Below are positions 28,212 to 37,037 of a DNA stretch of 64,000 nt, piece after piece (positions within the stretch are counted from its first letter, which is position 1; every line of letters starts with the position of its first letter). Source of the stretch: CAZOVB01 sp964583095. Its GTDB lineage: Bacteria; Planctomycetota; Phycisphaerae; SM23-33. Location: assembly GCA_964583095.1 (NCBI GenBank), contig CAZOVB010000018.1:15920-79919 (forward strand). Reading direction: 5' to 3'. The notes below the pieces were generated by a model that did not search any database, was not told the DNA's origin, and saw only the letters and a program-made list of their open reading frames with translations. Both the position numbers and the translations under genes were made by a program.

Positions 28212-30098
28212 TTACCGGATGTAGTCCTGTGGGGCCTGGAGAATCTCCTTGAGCCGGGCGCAGAACTTCGCCGCAACCAGTCCGTCCACCACGCGATGGT
28301 CGCAACTGAGGGTCATCGTCATTTTTCGGCCAGGCCGCAGGGCGCCGTTTTCCACGATGACCTCTTCCCGGGCGGTTCCGACGGCCAGAATCGCCGACTC
28401 GGGGGGATTGATGATGGCTGAAAATTCCTCCACGCCGAACATGCCCAGATTGGAAATCGTGAATGCACCTGTCCCCATGCCCTCGATCTTTCCATCGCGG
28501 GCGCTGAGGACGACCTGGCGTGTCCGGGTGGCCAGCTCTTCCAGGCTCAGGCTTTCCACGCCCTGAACCACGGGAACCACCAGGCCCTGTTCCAGGCCGA
28601 CTGCGATCCCGATGTTTACCGTCCCGGCTGTGACAAGCTCGTCCTGTTCAATCCGGCTTCGGAAGGCAGGAAACTCGCCAAGGACCAAACCGCACGAGGC
28701 CGTGACGACGTCGTTGAGGCTCAGTTGGAATTGCTGCTTCGAGCGGCGATAGAAGCTCATCAGTTCCTGGGCATCGACTGAGAGTCGCATGTAGAAGTGG
28801 GGAATGTTCTGTTTGCTGGCCTGGAGAGCGTTGCCGATGGCCCGGCGCATCCGGGTCAGCGGCTCGCGGGTCGTTTCGCCCAGACCCACAGGCTCGACGG
28901 GTCGGAAGGCAGCATCGGCCTCGGGCAGATCATCGGTAATAATCCGTCCCCCCGGTCCGGAGCCGGCAGGGAGGCGGGAAAGATCGATGCTGCGCCGGGC
29001 TGCGAGTTTCCGGGCCGCCGGGGAAGCCTTGACCCGTTGCGACGGCTCCCTGGGCTGGGCCTGGGGGGCCTGGGTCGCGGGGGCTTTGGCCGGGACCTGC
29101 ACCTGCTCCTGGACAGGCGGCGAAGTGTCCTGCGCGGGGGCGACCTTTTCATAGGCTGCCTGGGCACCGGAGGTCGAAAGATACGCGTCGACGTCTTGAT
29201 CGTTCTCGGCCAGGTAGGCCACCGGTTGCTTGACCGCCAGGGTCTGACCTTCTTCCAGGACGATGCGGGCCAGTCGTCCCGCATCGTCGGATTCGACTTC
29301 CACCACGGCCTTGTCGGTTTCTACCTCAAAGAGAACCTGTCCCTTCTCGACCCGATCGCCGACGCTGACGTGCCACTTGACGATCGTGCCTTCCTCCATC
29401 GAATTGCCCACCTGGGGCATGAGGATGGGGATGACCTCTGCCTCGGGCCCTGCCTGGGCAGGGGCCTGGGGCGCTTCCACCGAGGGCTCTTGGCTCTTGG
29501 CTTGGACAGGGCTCTGGGAAAGCAGGGCTTCGACGTCTTGGTCCTTCTCGGCCAGGTAGGCTACGGGCGTCTTGACCGGTGCGGTCTGGTCTTCCTGAAC
29601 GACGATACGGGCGAGTCTGCCGGCCTGCTCGGCCTCGATTTCCACTGTGGCCTTGTCGGTCTCGACTTCGTAGAGCACTTGGCCAGGTTCGATCTGCTCT
29701 CCCTGCTGGACATGCCACTTGAGGATCGTGCCTTCTTCCATGGAATTGCCCACCTGGGGCAAGAGCAGGGCCGTGACGCGGTCGTTTCCTTCGGGCAGAT
29801 GGGAAGGGGGCGTTTGGGGCATGGCAGTCTCCTGGGGAGTTTCAGTGGCATGGGACGAGAGGCCTTGTGGGTCCAGATCCAGCAACGCATCTCCGGGGAC
29901 AAGGGGTGAGTGCTTCCGGGCATGCAGGGCCTGTACCACGCCGGCGGCGGGGGACTCGATGGCAAGGAGTTGATCGTCCACCTCCAGCAGGGCCAGTACC
30001 TGGCTTTTCCGAACCGCTTGGCCCCGGCGGGTTGTCCATCGGAGCAAGGCGGCGTTGGCTGCGTGCTCGGGCAGGGCAGGGGTTTTCAGGGTCACCAT
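28212..30098 (-). CDS. 2-oxoacid dehydrogenase acyltransferase (E2) with three lipoyl-like domains
   Basis: A 628-aa E2 core protein. ATG 30098 begins the first domain; an upstream TTG at 30143 is less likely. Residues 1-75 are lipoyl-like but read EVDDQLLAI where the lipoylated lysine should be, so this domain probably cannot be lipoylated. Two intact lipoyl domains follow, with Lys in ETDKATVE (about 145) and ETDKAVVE (about 262). Ala/Pro/Gln-rich linkers separate the domains. A peripheral subunit-binding domain (VKASPAARKLA, about 355) precedes the catalytic domain, whose DHRVVDG active-site motif is near 600. First gene of the five-gene minus operon; it faces deoR across a gap with a palindromic operator candidate. 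Confidence 0.93.
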   Translation of the reverse strand: MVTLKTPALPEHAANAALLRWTTRRGQAVRKSQVLALLEVDDQLLAIESPAAGVVQALHARKHSPLVPGDALLDLDPQGLSSHATETPQETAMPQTPPSHLPEGNDRVTALLLPQVGNSMEEGTILKWHVQQGEQIEPGQVLYEVETDKATVEIEAEQAGRLARIVVQEDQTAPVKTPVAYLAEKDQDVEALLSQSPVQAKSQEPSVEAPQAPAQAGPEAEVIPILMPQVGNSMEEGTIVKWHVSVGDRVEKGQVLFEVETDKAVVEVESDDAGRLARIVLEEGQTLAVKQPVAYLAENDQDVDAYLSTSGAQAAYEKVAPAQDTSPPVQEQVQVPAKAPATQAPQAQPREPSQRVKASPAARKLAARRSIDLSRLPAGSGPGGRIITDDLPEADAAFRPVEPVGLGETTREPLTRMRRAIGNALQASKQNIPHFYMRLSVDAQELMSFYRRSKQQFQLSLNDVVTASCGLVLGEFPAFRSRIEQDELVTAGTVNIGIAVGLEQGLVVPVVQGVESLSLEELATRTRQVVLSARDGKIEGMGTGAFTISNLGMFGVEEFSAIINPPESAILAVGTAREEVIVENGALRPGRKMTMTLSCDHRVVDGLVAAKFCARLKEILQAPQDYIR

Positions 30099-30177
30099 AG
30101 TCTTGCGGTCTTTCCTTGTTTGATTCAGGGCTCCTGAGGGCAAAGAGTAGGTGAAAAGAGCGGAAGGGTCAAGCCAA

Positions 30178-30229
30178 AGTGTTCATTTTTGTGTTGATTG
30201 TGCGCACAATGTGATGTAAATAGTGTTCA
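30178..30229. promoter_or_regulatory. candidate DeoR operator region between divergent operons
   Basis: ATTGTGCGCACAAT at 30197-30210 is a perfect 14-bp palindrome. It is flanked by two direct copies of AGTGTTCA (30178-30185 and 30222-30229), 44 bp apart. The cluster lies between the E2 start (30098) and deoR start (30279), so one bound regulator could control both directions. Confidence 0.6.
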
Positions 30230-30278
30230 AGTTCACTCAAAGTGTGCAGATTTAGTGAAGATCTGCCGGAACATCACC

Positions 30279-31079
30279 ATGACCAGCGCAACCCGGAAAC
30301 GCCGCGAAGAAATCCTCTCCGAGCTTTACGAGCGAGGCCATGTAACGGTCAAGGAAGTGGCCGAGCGGATGGACGTCTCGGAGGCGACCATCCGTCGCGA
30401 TCTTCGCAATCTGGCCGATTCGGGAAAGAGCGAACTGGTCTACGGGGGAGCGATTCTGCCCCGGGATCATGATTTCTCCTTCCAGGCAAAGAGTCTGCGC
30501 CAACCCGAAGACAAGCGACGGATCGGACAGATTGCCGCCAAGCTCGTCAAGGACAACGACCAGATCCTGATAGATTCGGGCACGACGGCGTTTTCGATGG
30601 CCCCGGAGCTGGGGCGAAAGAGAAACCTTTCGGTGATCGTGAATTCCACGCGGCTGGCCGGCGAACTGTCCAGGAATTCCCGGACCAGTGTCATCATGCT
30701 GGGGGGCCACTACAGGCCGGACCGGATGGACACGATCGGCCCGCTGGCCCTGACAGCCCTGGATCAACTTCGCGGGTACGCAGCCTTTGTCGGAGCCGAC
30801 GGGTTGAGCATGGATTTCGGCCTGACCGCGGGGGATATCGAGAGCGCCCATCTGTACCGACTGGCAATACGCAATGCACGCGAGGCGATTCTTCTGGCCG
30901 ACCATTCGAAGTTCAAGACGCCCTCGCTTTTCAAAATTGTGGACTGGGATCCGATTTCCCGCGTGGTGACGGATCGAATGCCCTCGAGGCAATGGATGGA
31001 CTTCCTGCAGGAGCATGGTATTGACCTGCTCTGTCCGGAGACCCTCGGCGCCCAAGCCGGCCAAGCCGATCAGCAGTAA
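30279..31079 (+). CDS. DeoR-family transcriptional regulator
   Basis: A 266-aa regulator starting at ATG 30279; the frame is open 27 codons further up but those read through the operator region. The N-terminal DeoR helix-turn-helix is clear: RREEILSELYERGHVTVKE then VSEATIRRDLRNLADSG. The C-terminal sensor domain (about 80-240) shows DSGTTAFSMA, VIVNSTRLAGEL and FVGADGLSMDFGLTAGD, typical of DeoR proteins that sense phosphorylated sugars. The final VLLADHSKF-type motif reads ILLADHSKFK. It is divergent from the E2-E3-aldolase operon and 63 bp before the E1 gene, so it is probably their local regulator. Confidence 0.92.
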   Translation: MTSATRKRREEILSELYERGHVTVKEVAERMDVSEATIRRDLRNLADSGKSELVYGGAILPRDHDFSFQAKSLRQPEDKRRIGQIAAKLVKDNDQILIDSGTTAFSMAPELGRKRNLSVIVNSTRLAGELSRNSRTSVIMLGGHYRPDRMDTIGPLALTALDQLRGYAAFVGADGLSMDFGLTAGDIESAHLYRLAIRNAREAILLADHSKFKTPSLFKIVDWDPISRVVTDRMPSRQWMDFLQEHGIDLLCPETLGAQAGQADQQ

Positions 31080-31142
31080 TACAACCAGACGAAACGGGCG
31101 GCCCGGCGCGGTTCGCCCTGAGGCAAAAACAGGAGTAGTCAA

Positions 31143-33614
31143 ATGCCCAAGAATGTGATGGTCGATCCCAGGCAGGTCCGCAAGGGCGGGCAGGTCGAGT
31201 TCCAGCCGATCCCGGTCAACCAGTATGACAGGACCCTCCCACAGGAGAAGGCGAACTACTCCAAGGAGGAGCTGATGGGCATCCAGCGAGATATGCTCAT
31301 CATCCGGACCTTCGAGATGATGCTCAATGACATCAAGCTCAAGGGCAGCTGGCAGGGGATCGAGTACAACCACCGGGGCCCGGCCCACCTTTCGATCGGG
31401 CAGGAGGCCGAAGCCGTAGGCCAGGCATTCCTGCTGGATGTAGACGACCACATCTACGGCAGCCACCGCAGCCACGGTGAAATCCTCGCCAAGGGCCTCA
31501 GTGCCATCCGGAAACTCGACGATACGGCGCTGATGAAGATCATGCGGGAGTACTTCGACGGCGAAGCGCTTCGTGTGGTCGAGAAGGGTTTTGACGGTAC
31601 GGTACAGGAGTTGGCCGTCGACTATCTCATCTATAGCGCCCTGGCCGAGATTTTCGCCCGCCGGACCGGTATGAACCGCGGGATGGGCGGGTCCATGCAC
31701 GCCTTCTTCCCGCCGCTGGGAATCTATCCCAACAATGCGATCGTCGGCGGCTCGGGAGATATTTCCGTGGGTGCAGCCCTGTATAAAAAGGTCAACCACA
31801 AGCCGGGAATCGTCATCGGCAACATCGGGGACGCCTCGGCCGGGTGCGGCCCGGTCTGGGAAGGGCTGTGTTTCGCCACCATGGACCAGTTCAAGGAACT
31901 CTGGGACGAAAAGCACCGGGGGGGCCTGCCGCTGATCATCAACTTCGTGAACAACTTCTACGGCATGGGAGGCCAGCCCGTCGGCGAGACCATGGGCTTC
32001 AAGGTCCTGGCCCGGCTGGGTGCGGCGATGAACACCGAGCAGATGCACGCCGAGCGCGTCGACGGGTACAACCCGCTTGCGGTGGTGGATGCGATCCGCC
32101 GCAAGAAGGAACTCTGCCTCTCGGGTCAAGGGCCGGTACTGCTGGATACGCTGACTTACCGCTTCAGTGGGCACTCGCCTTCCGACGCCGGCAGCTATCG
32201 CGAGAAGTCCGAGATCGAAGCCTGGCAGGAGTTTGACCCGATCCGCACTTTCGCCGATTCGCTGGTCGAGGCCGACATATGCTCCGGCGACGAACTGGAA
32301 CAGATGGGCCAGTGGGTCAACGATGCGGTTCATCGCGCCTGCACGCGGGCGGTGGATCTGGAGATTTCCCCGCGGGAAGATCTCATGCCCGCCGGCAGCC
32401 TTCTGGAGAGAACGATGTTCTCCGACCAGAAGGTCGAGTCGATGGAGCCGGACCGAAAGCCCGAGGTGCTGATGCCCAAGGAGGATAATCCGCGTCTGGC
32501 CCAGCTATCCCGCAGGAGCCGAAGCGGGCTCGATTCCGATGGCAAAGCCTTGCCCAAGAGCCGTTGCGTCGGGATTCGCGACGCTCTCTTCGAGGCGATC
32601 CTCGACCGATTCTACGAAGACGCCACCCTCTGCGCTTACGGCGAAGAGAACCGCGACTGGGGCGGAGCGTTCGCCGTCTACCGGGGTCTGACCGAGGCCT
32701 TGCCGTATCATCGGCTCTTCAACTCGCCCATCAGTGAGGGAGCGATTGTCGGCACGGCCGTCGGGTACGGCCTGGAAGGCGGGCGGGTGATTGCCGAGCT
32801 GATGTACTGCGATTTCATGGGCCGGGCCGGTGATGAGATCTTCAACCAGTTGGCCAAGTGGCAGTCAATGTCGGGGGGGCTGCTCAAGATGCCGGTGGTC
32901 CTGCGCGTTTCGGTCGGCAGCAAGTACGGCGCCCAGCACAGCCAGGATTGGACGAGCATGTGCGCTCACATTCCGGGGCTTAAGGTGGTGTTCCCGGCCA
33001 CGCCGTATGACGCCAAGGGCCTGATGTACTCAGCCCTTCTGGGGACGGATCCGGTTGTCTTCTTCGAAAGCCAGCGGATCTACGATCAGCCCGAACTGTT
33101 CCAGGGGGGCGGCGTGCCGGAAGGGCGCTACGAAATTCCGATCGGCGAGCCCGACATCAAGAAGGCCGGGGACGACCTGACGATTCTCACTGTCGGTGCC
33201 ACGCTTTATCGGGCCCTGGAGGCCGCCGAGGAGCTCGAGAAAAAGTACCACCTCAGCTGCGAGGTCATCGACGCCCGATCGATCGTTCCTTTCAACTACG
33301 AGCCGGTCCTGGCTTCGGTGGCCAAGACGCGGAAGATCGTCCTTGCCAGCGACGCTTGTCGACGCGGCAGCGCGTTGCAGACCATGGCCTCGAACATCAG
33401 CCAGATAGCCTTTGACGAACTCGACGCCCCTGCGACGGTCGTGGGGGCGCGGAACTGGATCACCCCGGCCGACGAGGTCGAGCATACGTTCTTCCCGCAG
33501 ACCTGGGATATCCTCGACGCCGTGCACAATCACATTCTGCCTCTCCAGGGCTACGCCCCCCGCCGGGAGGCAGACAACGCCGACTACATCCGGCGCGGAA
33601 AGCTTGGAATCTGA
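31143..33614 (+). CDS. fused E1 alpha-beta 2-oxoacid dehydrogenase (thiamine diphosphate-dependent)
   Basis: An 823-aa fusion of the alpha and beta E1 subunits. AGGAG lies eight bases before ATG 31143. The alpha half (about 1-430) has HLSIGQEAEAVG, YGSHRSHGEI, RGMGGSMH and the ThDP site GNIGDASAGCGPVWE with a downstream NFVNN; the usual GDG is GDA. The beta half (about 470-823) has GEENRDWGGAF, FNSPISEGAIVG, QLAKWQSMSGG and VFPATPYDAKGL. It decarboxylates a 2-oxoacid and transfers the acyl group to lipoyl-E2. With the divergent E2 and E3 genes it makes a full complex; acetoin, branched-chain or a sugar-derived 2-oxoacid are all possible substrates. Confidence 0.9.
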   Translation: MPKNVMVDPRQVRKGGQVEFQPIPVNQYDRTLPQEKANYSKEELMGIQRDMLIIRTFEMMLNDIKLKGSWQGIEYNHRGPAHLSIGQEAEAVGQAFLLDVDDHIYGSHRSHGEILAKGLSAIRKLDDTALMKIMREYFDGEALRVVEKGFDGTVQELAVDYLIYSALAEIFARRTGMNRGMGGSMHAFFPPLGIYPNNAIVGGSGDISVGAALYKKVNHKPGIVIGNIGDASAGCGPVWEGLCFATMDQFKELWDEKHRGGLPLIINFVNNFYGMGGQPVGETMGFKVLARLGAAMNTEQMHAERVDGYNPLAVVDAIRRKKELCLSGQGPVLLDTLTYRFSGHSPSDAGSYREKSEIEAWQEFDPIRTFADSLVEADICSGDELEQMGQWVNDAVHRACTRAVDLEISPREDLMPAGSLLERTMFSDQKVESMEPDRKPEVLMPKEDNPRLAQLSRRSRSGLDSDGKALPKSRCVGIRDALFEAILDRFYEDATLCAYGEENRDWGGAFAVYRGLTEALPYHRLFNSPISEGAIVGTAVGYGLEGGRVIAELMYCDFMGRAGDEIFNQLAKWQSMSGGLLKMPVVLRVSVGSKYGAQHSQDWTSMCAHIPGLKVVFPATPYDAKGLMYSALLGTDPVVFFESQRIYDQPELFQGGGVPEGRYEIPIGEPDIKKAGDDLTILTVGATLYRALEAAEELEKKYHLSCEVIDARSIVPFNYEPVLASVAKTRKIVLASDACRRGSALQTMASNISQIAFDELDAPATVVGARNWITPADEVEHTFFPQTWDILDAVHNHILPLQGYAPRREADNADYIRRGKLGI

Positions 33615-33672
33615 GCCGACCCAACTTCCCGGAAAAGCAGAAAAACCAAACGGCCGTTCATGTGTTTGAAAG

Positions 33673-33712
33673 GAGTCCGGTCACCGCGACCAGGCGGAGG
33701 CCGGGCTCTTTT
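33673..33712 (+). terminator. probable rho-independent terminator after E1 gene
   Basis: GAGTCCGG (33673-33680) pairs with CCGGGCTC (33701-33708), with one G-T wobble, followed directly by TTTT. It separates the E1 gene from the next signal-peptide protein. Confidence 0.5.
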
Positions 33713-33749
33713 CGTATCAAGGAAAGCACCTCTTTCAGGAGCAAAACGT

Positions 33750-35054
33750 ATGAAGTCTCCATGTCGCTGGGTTCTTGCATGTCTTCTTGTGTTTCCTTGC
33801 CTGGCTGGAGCCCAGGATTGGCCTCGTTTTGCGGGGCCCAATGGCGATCTGAAGGTCACGAAAGGCCCGGCCCTGCTGCGGGACTGGCCCGAGGAAGGTC
33901 CGCCTCTGGCCTGGATCCTTCCCCATGAGGGTCTCTCCGCGGCCGGGCCCGCCATTGCCGACGGCAAGGTCTACCTGGTGGAACGCGAGCCCAGGAAGGA
34001 CCTGGACATCCTCAAGTGCGTCCGTCTGGACGACGGGGAGCTCCTCTGGCGGTTCGAACACCATTCGCCGATCGACATCCATTGGGAGATGGGTCGGGGA
34101 ACCCCGTGGATCGAAGAGGGTCGCATTTTCTTCAGCGGCAACGCGGGCGATCTTTATTGCCTCGATGCGAAGGAGGGCAAGCTCCTCTGGCACGAGCAGA
34201 TTTTCGAGATGTTCGATGCCCGCTACTTCGACATGTCCACCACTCACGAGACGAAGAAGGGCATTGGCTGGAGCAGTTCACCCATTGTGGAAAAGGGCAG
34301 GGTTATTGTCGCCCCGCAGGGCAAGAAGGGTACCTTGGCGGCCTTTGACGCCCGCAGCGGAGACCTGATCTGGCAGACGCAGGCCCTGGGAGACGGCAGC
34401 CATTCGTCTCCCGTCGTGGAAGAGATCGCCGGCAAGCGACAGATCATCATGCCGCTGAATGATCTTTGTGTTGGAGTGGATCCGGAAAGCGGTCAACTTC
34501 TCTGGAAGATCGAACTGGATTGCCGGATTCGTTTCTGTGCCAGTGCGGCGGTCATCGAGGACGATCGGATCGTTTTGGTCACCGAAGGATTCGCACCCTT
34601 CGTGCTAAAGGTACGTCCGGAGGGGCAGGGCAAATTCTCCGTCGAGCAGATTCACCGGTTTGACTACCATTGCGGTGGAGATTTTCGACCCGTCGAGACG
34701 AACGAGCACCTGTTCATGCTCTGCCAGCACGGCTACAAAGCCAAACCCGGCCTGTACTGCGTGGACAAAGAAACGTTCGAGTCCAACTGGATGGAAAAGG
34801 GAGATCCCCCCTTCGGGTGGGGCCCGATGCTGATGGCCGACGGCGTCCTGTTGGTCCTCAGCCAGCACGGTGACCTGGTTATGATCGAACCGACCGGCAA
34901 GGAGTATCGGCAGATCGCCAAGGCCAAGGTCATCCAGCGCGCCCGGGGCTGGAACACGGCCGTCTGGGCTCACGCGGGCATCAGCGACGGGCGATTCGTC
35001 GGCCGGGCAAAAGGGGTTACCGTCTGCGTGGACCTGCGAAAGAGTCCCAAGTAG
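33750..35054 (+). CDS. secreted PQQ-type beta-propeller protein
   Basis: A 434-aa exported protein; ATG 33750 is decided by AGGAG eight bases upstream and by the signal peptide that follows (ACLLVFPCLAGAQ). It starts its mature part with DWPRFAGPNGD, a common planctomycete propeller opening. Repeated blades end in motifs such as DDGELLWRF, KEGKLLWHE, RSGDLIWQT and ESGQLLWKI, the PQQ/quinoprotein-like blade signature. There is no catalytic calcium/PQQ site that I can recognise, so it may be a binding scaffold rather than a dehydrogenase. A hairpin terminator precedes it, so it is probably a separate unit. Confidence 0.82.
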   Translation: MKSPCRWVLACLLVFPCLAGAQDWPRFAGPNGDLKVTKGPALLRDWPEEGPPLAWILPHEGLSAAGPAIADGKVYLVEREPRKDLDILKCVRLDDGELLWRFEHHSPIDIHWEMGRGTPWIEEGRIFFSGNAGDLYCLDAKEGKLLWHEQIFEMFDARYFDMSTTHETKKGIGWSSSPIVEKGRVIVAPQGKKGTLAAFDARSGDLIWQTQALGDGSHSSPVVEEIAGKRQIIMPLNDLCVGVDPESGQLLWKIELDCRIRFCASAAVIEDDRIVLVTEGFAPFVLKVRPEGQGKFSVEQIHRFDYHCGGDFRPVETNEHLFMLCQHGYKAKPGLYCVDKETFESNWMEKGDPPFGWGPMLMADGVLLVLSQHGDLVMIEPTGKEYRQIAKAKVIQRARGWNTAVWAHAGISDGRFVGRAKGVTVCVDLRKSPK

Positions 35055-35075
35055 CTACTGCAGGCAAAGGATTTG

Positions 35076-35738
35076 TCAGCCCTGGGCAGCTTCCAAGAGC
35101 CTCCTGGCCAAGTCCTCCGCCTGGGCAAAGATGTCATCGACCTGCGTGGCCTGGAGACCGGCTCCGAGGCAGATTCTTTCCGCCTGAGAGCGGGCCGGCA
35201 TCTGCGCCGGGTCGTGTGCATCGGAGCCGAACAGGAGTTTGCCTCCGAACCTTCGCACCATCGAGGCGACGTGCCCGTTGGACAGGCTGTGGCCGGCCTT
35301 GCCGGAAATCTCCAGCCGAATATCCTTTTCAGCGGCCAGGAGGACCTCCTGTTCGTTGATCAGTCCCGGATGGGCCAGGATGTCGCAGCCGGCCTCGAGT
35401 GCCGCCTGGTTGGTCCCCTCCATGACGGGCTCGACAAGCGTTTCCCCGTGGACGACGACGTAGTCGGCCCCGAGGTCGCGGGCCTTTTCCACCGCCTCTG
35501 ACATGTGCTCGGGTCGAACGTGGGTCAGCTCGATGCCGGCCAGGACACGAAGCCTGCCCAGTTCATTCTCCTTCCGGGCCGCGAGGAGAAGCTGACCCAT
35601 GATGGTCTCCATGGTGCTCAGGTCGGCATGGTCGCTGATGCCCAGGAAGCGGTAGCCCTTGACTTCCGCTCTTCGAATGTGCTCTGCCGGGCAAAGGGCT
35701 CCGTCGCTGAGCAACGTATGGGTATGCAGGTCGATCAT
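35076..35738 (-). CDS. PHP-domain phosphoesterase (histidinol-phosphatase-like)
   Basis: A 220-aa single-domain PHP protein. Metal-ligand motifs appear in the normal order: DLHTHTLLSDG (3-13), ISDHAD (about 34-39), GIELTHV (about 68), VVHGET (about 98), AHPGL (about 121) and GSDAHD (about 170). PHP proteins of this length hydrolyse phosphate esters such as histidinol phosphate or cyclic nucleotides. The hisCB genes are 27 kb away, so a role in histidine synthesis is possible but not shown. It converges with the propeller gene. Confidence 0.85.
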   Translation of the reverse strand: MIDLHTHTLLSDGALCPAEHIRRAEVKGYRFLGISDHADLSTMETIMGQLLLAARKENELGRLRVLAGIELTHVRPEHMSEAVEKARDLGADYVVVHGETLVEPVMEGTNQAALEAGCDILAHPGLINEQEVLLAAEKDIRLEISGKAGHSLSNGHVASMVRRFGGKLLFGSDAHDPAQMPARSQAERICLGAGLQATQVDDIFAQAEDLARRLLEAAQG

Positions 35739-35981
35739 TCCGGCTCGCTCCGATCAGGGGTTTACTTGGGGCTGGAGAGTACCTTTTGGTGCCGCAATTG
35801 TCCATGCGACTTTGGAGGCCCGAATCGGAGCAGGGGGATCCATAGGCCGCCTGCCGGATGCGTGCCCAGGATCTGCCCCAAAGCCCTGGTTCCTGAAAGC
35901 TCCGCTCAAAACCGCTGCCATAACCCACGCTGAATAGCGTATGATACCAGGGAACAAACCTGCGACTCGAAGGGAGACGCG

Positions 35982-37034
35982 ATGAAGATGCGTTTGAAGC
36001 CGAATGGGATTCTGCTGGTACTCTGCATGTGCCTGGTCTCGGCCGGCTGCATACGAGCCCGTGTTCGGACGCCGGAAAGGCTCGTGCCCGAGAAGATTCA
36101 GATCGGCTCGGGAGACGGTTCCTGGAGTACCAGCCCCGGGGGCAACGGGACTCGATTCGTCATGATCGGTTACGACAGCCTCGCTCCCTCCGGCAGCAGC
36201 GTTGCCTTGGCTGCACGGCTGATCGACACGGTTTCCGATGAGCCCGTCCAAGGGATTTCCGTGGGATTCTACCGGGGTCGGGAATTGCTGGGGGTCTCCC
36301 CGACGGATTCGGAGGGTCTGGCCCAGGTTGCCTGGACTCCGCCGCGCACGGGCGATTTCCGCATGGATGTCCGCGTGGTGGAAACCCCGCCGGGAACCGA
36401 TCATCGCCTCGCGAAACTGCCGGATACTCCAATGCTGATCACCTGCCTGAAGCCTGAATCGCCCATCTGTCTGGTGGATACCGACCGGAGCTTCATTGAC
36501 GGGCCCTTTCGAAAGGCTCTGGGGGGTAAACGGCCCGACCGGAATGTATCCGAGGCCTTGCAGGCGGTGGACCGCCGGTACACGCTGGTGTATCTCGTGG
36601 AATCGCCCGGTGCACTGACGGGGCAGGGGCGGCGTTGGTTGGCCCGGCACGCTCTGCCCGAAGGCGTCCTGCTGCTCAAATCCCCCAAGGCGAGCTTTGG
36701 CGACGTGGAGAAGTTCAAGACAGGCAGTGCCCGGGCTGTCGGATCGCAGTTTGCCAACACCGCAGCCGGCATCACCGGAAGCAGTGAACAGGCCAAGCGA
36801 ATGCTCGCCCGGAACCTGCGGACGATTTTGATGGTTCACTACGAAGACGACGAAGAGGATGAAATCCAGGACGCGATCCGAACCATTGGCGATGTTGGCG
36901 AAGCTCGACGCCTCGAAGCGGTCGATAACTGGAAGAGCATTCAGCGCGCCTTTGCAGACGGCGAGAGTTTTCCGGCAGAAAAACTCCTGCACGATCTGGA
37001 ACGTCGGCTCAGCCGGATTCGCGAGGACGACTGA
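35982..37034 (+). CDS. lipoprotein with possible degenerate HAD-like (App1/LNS2-type) domain
   Basis: A 350-aa protein with a lipoprotein signal, lipobox VSAGC (Cys 23). Residues about 55-140 look like an Ig-like/transthyretin beta domain (LAARLIDTVSDEPVQGISVGFYRG ... is the kind of phrase seen in such folds; shown here only in short: VALAARLIDT, GISVGFYRG). Then ICLVDTDRSFIDG (about 163) resembles the start of an App1/LNS2 HAD phosphatase, but the nucleophile pair D-x-D is followed by R instead of D/G-T. YLVESPGALTGQG and LPEGVLLLK fit the later strands of that fold. The second half ends in charged helices. No neighbour suggests a role; HAD assignment is tentative. Confidence 0.6.
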   Translation: MKMRLKPNGILLVLCMCLVSAGCIRARVRTPERLVPEKIQIGSGDGSWSTSPGGNGTRFVMIGYDSLAPSGSSVALAARLIDTVSDEPVQGISVGFYRGRELLGVSPTDSEGLAQVAWTPPRTGDFRMDVRVVETPPGTDHRLAKLPDTPMLITCLKPESPICLVDTDRSFIDGPFRKALGGKRPDRNVSEALQAVDRRYTLVYLVESPGALTGQGRRWLARHALPEGVLLLKSPKASFGDVEKFKTGSARAVGSQFANTAAGITGSSEQAKRMLARNLRTILMVHYEDDEEDEIQDAIRTIGDVGEARRLEAVDNWKSIQRAFADGESFPAEKLLHDLERRLSRIREDD

Positions 37035-37037
37035 TCT

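Noticed and set aside
30252..32333. 693-aa minus-strand frame opposite deoR and E1
   Set aside because: Same reason: DeoR and E1 motifs on the plus strand are complete; high GC produces long antisense frames.
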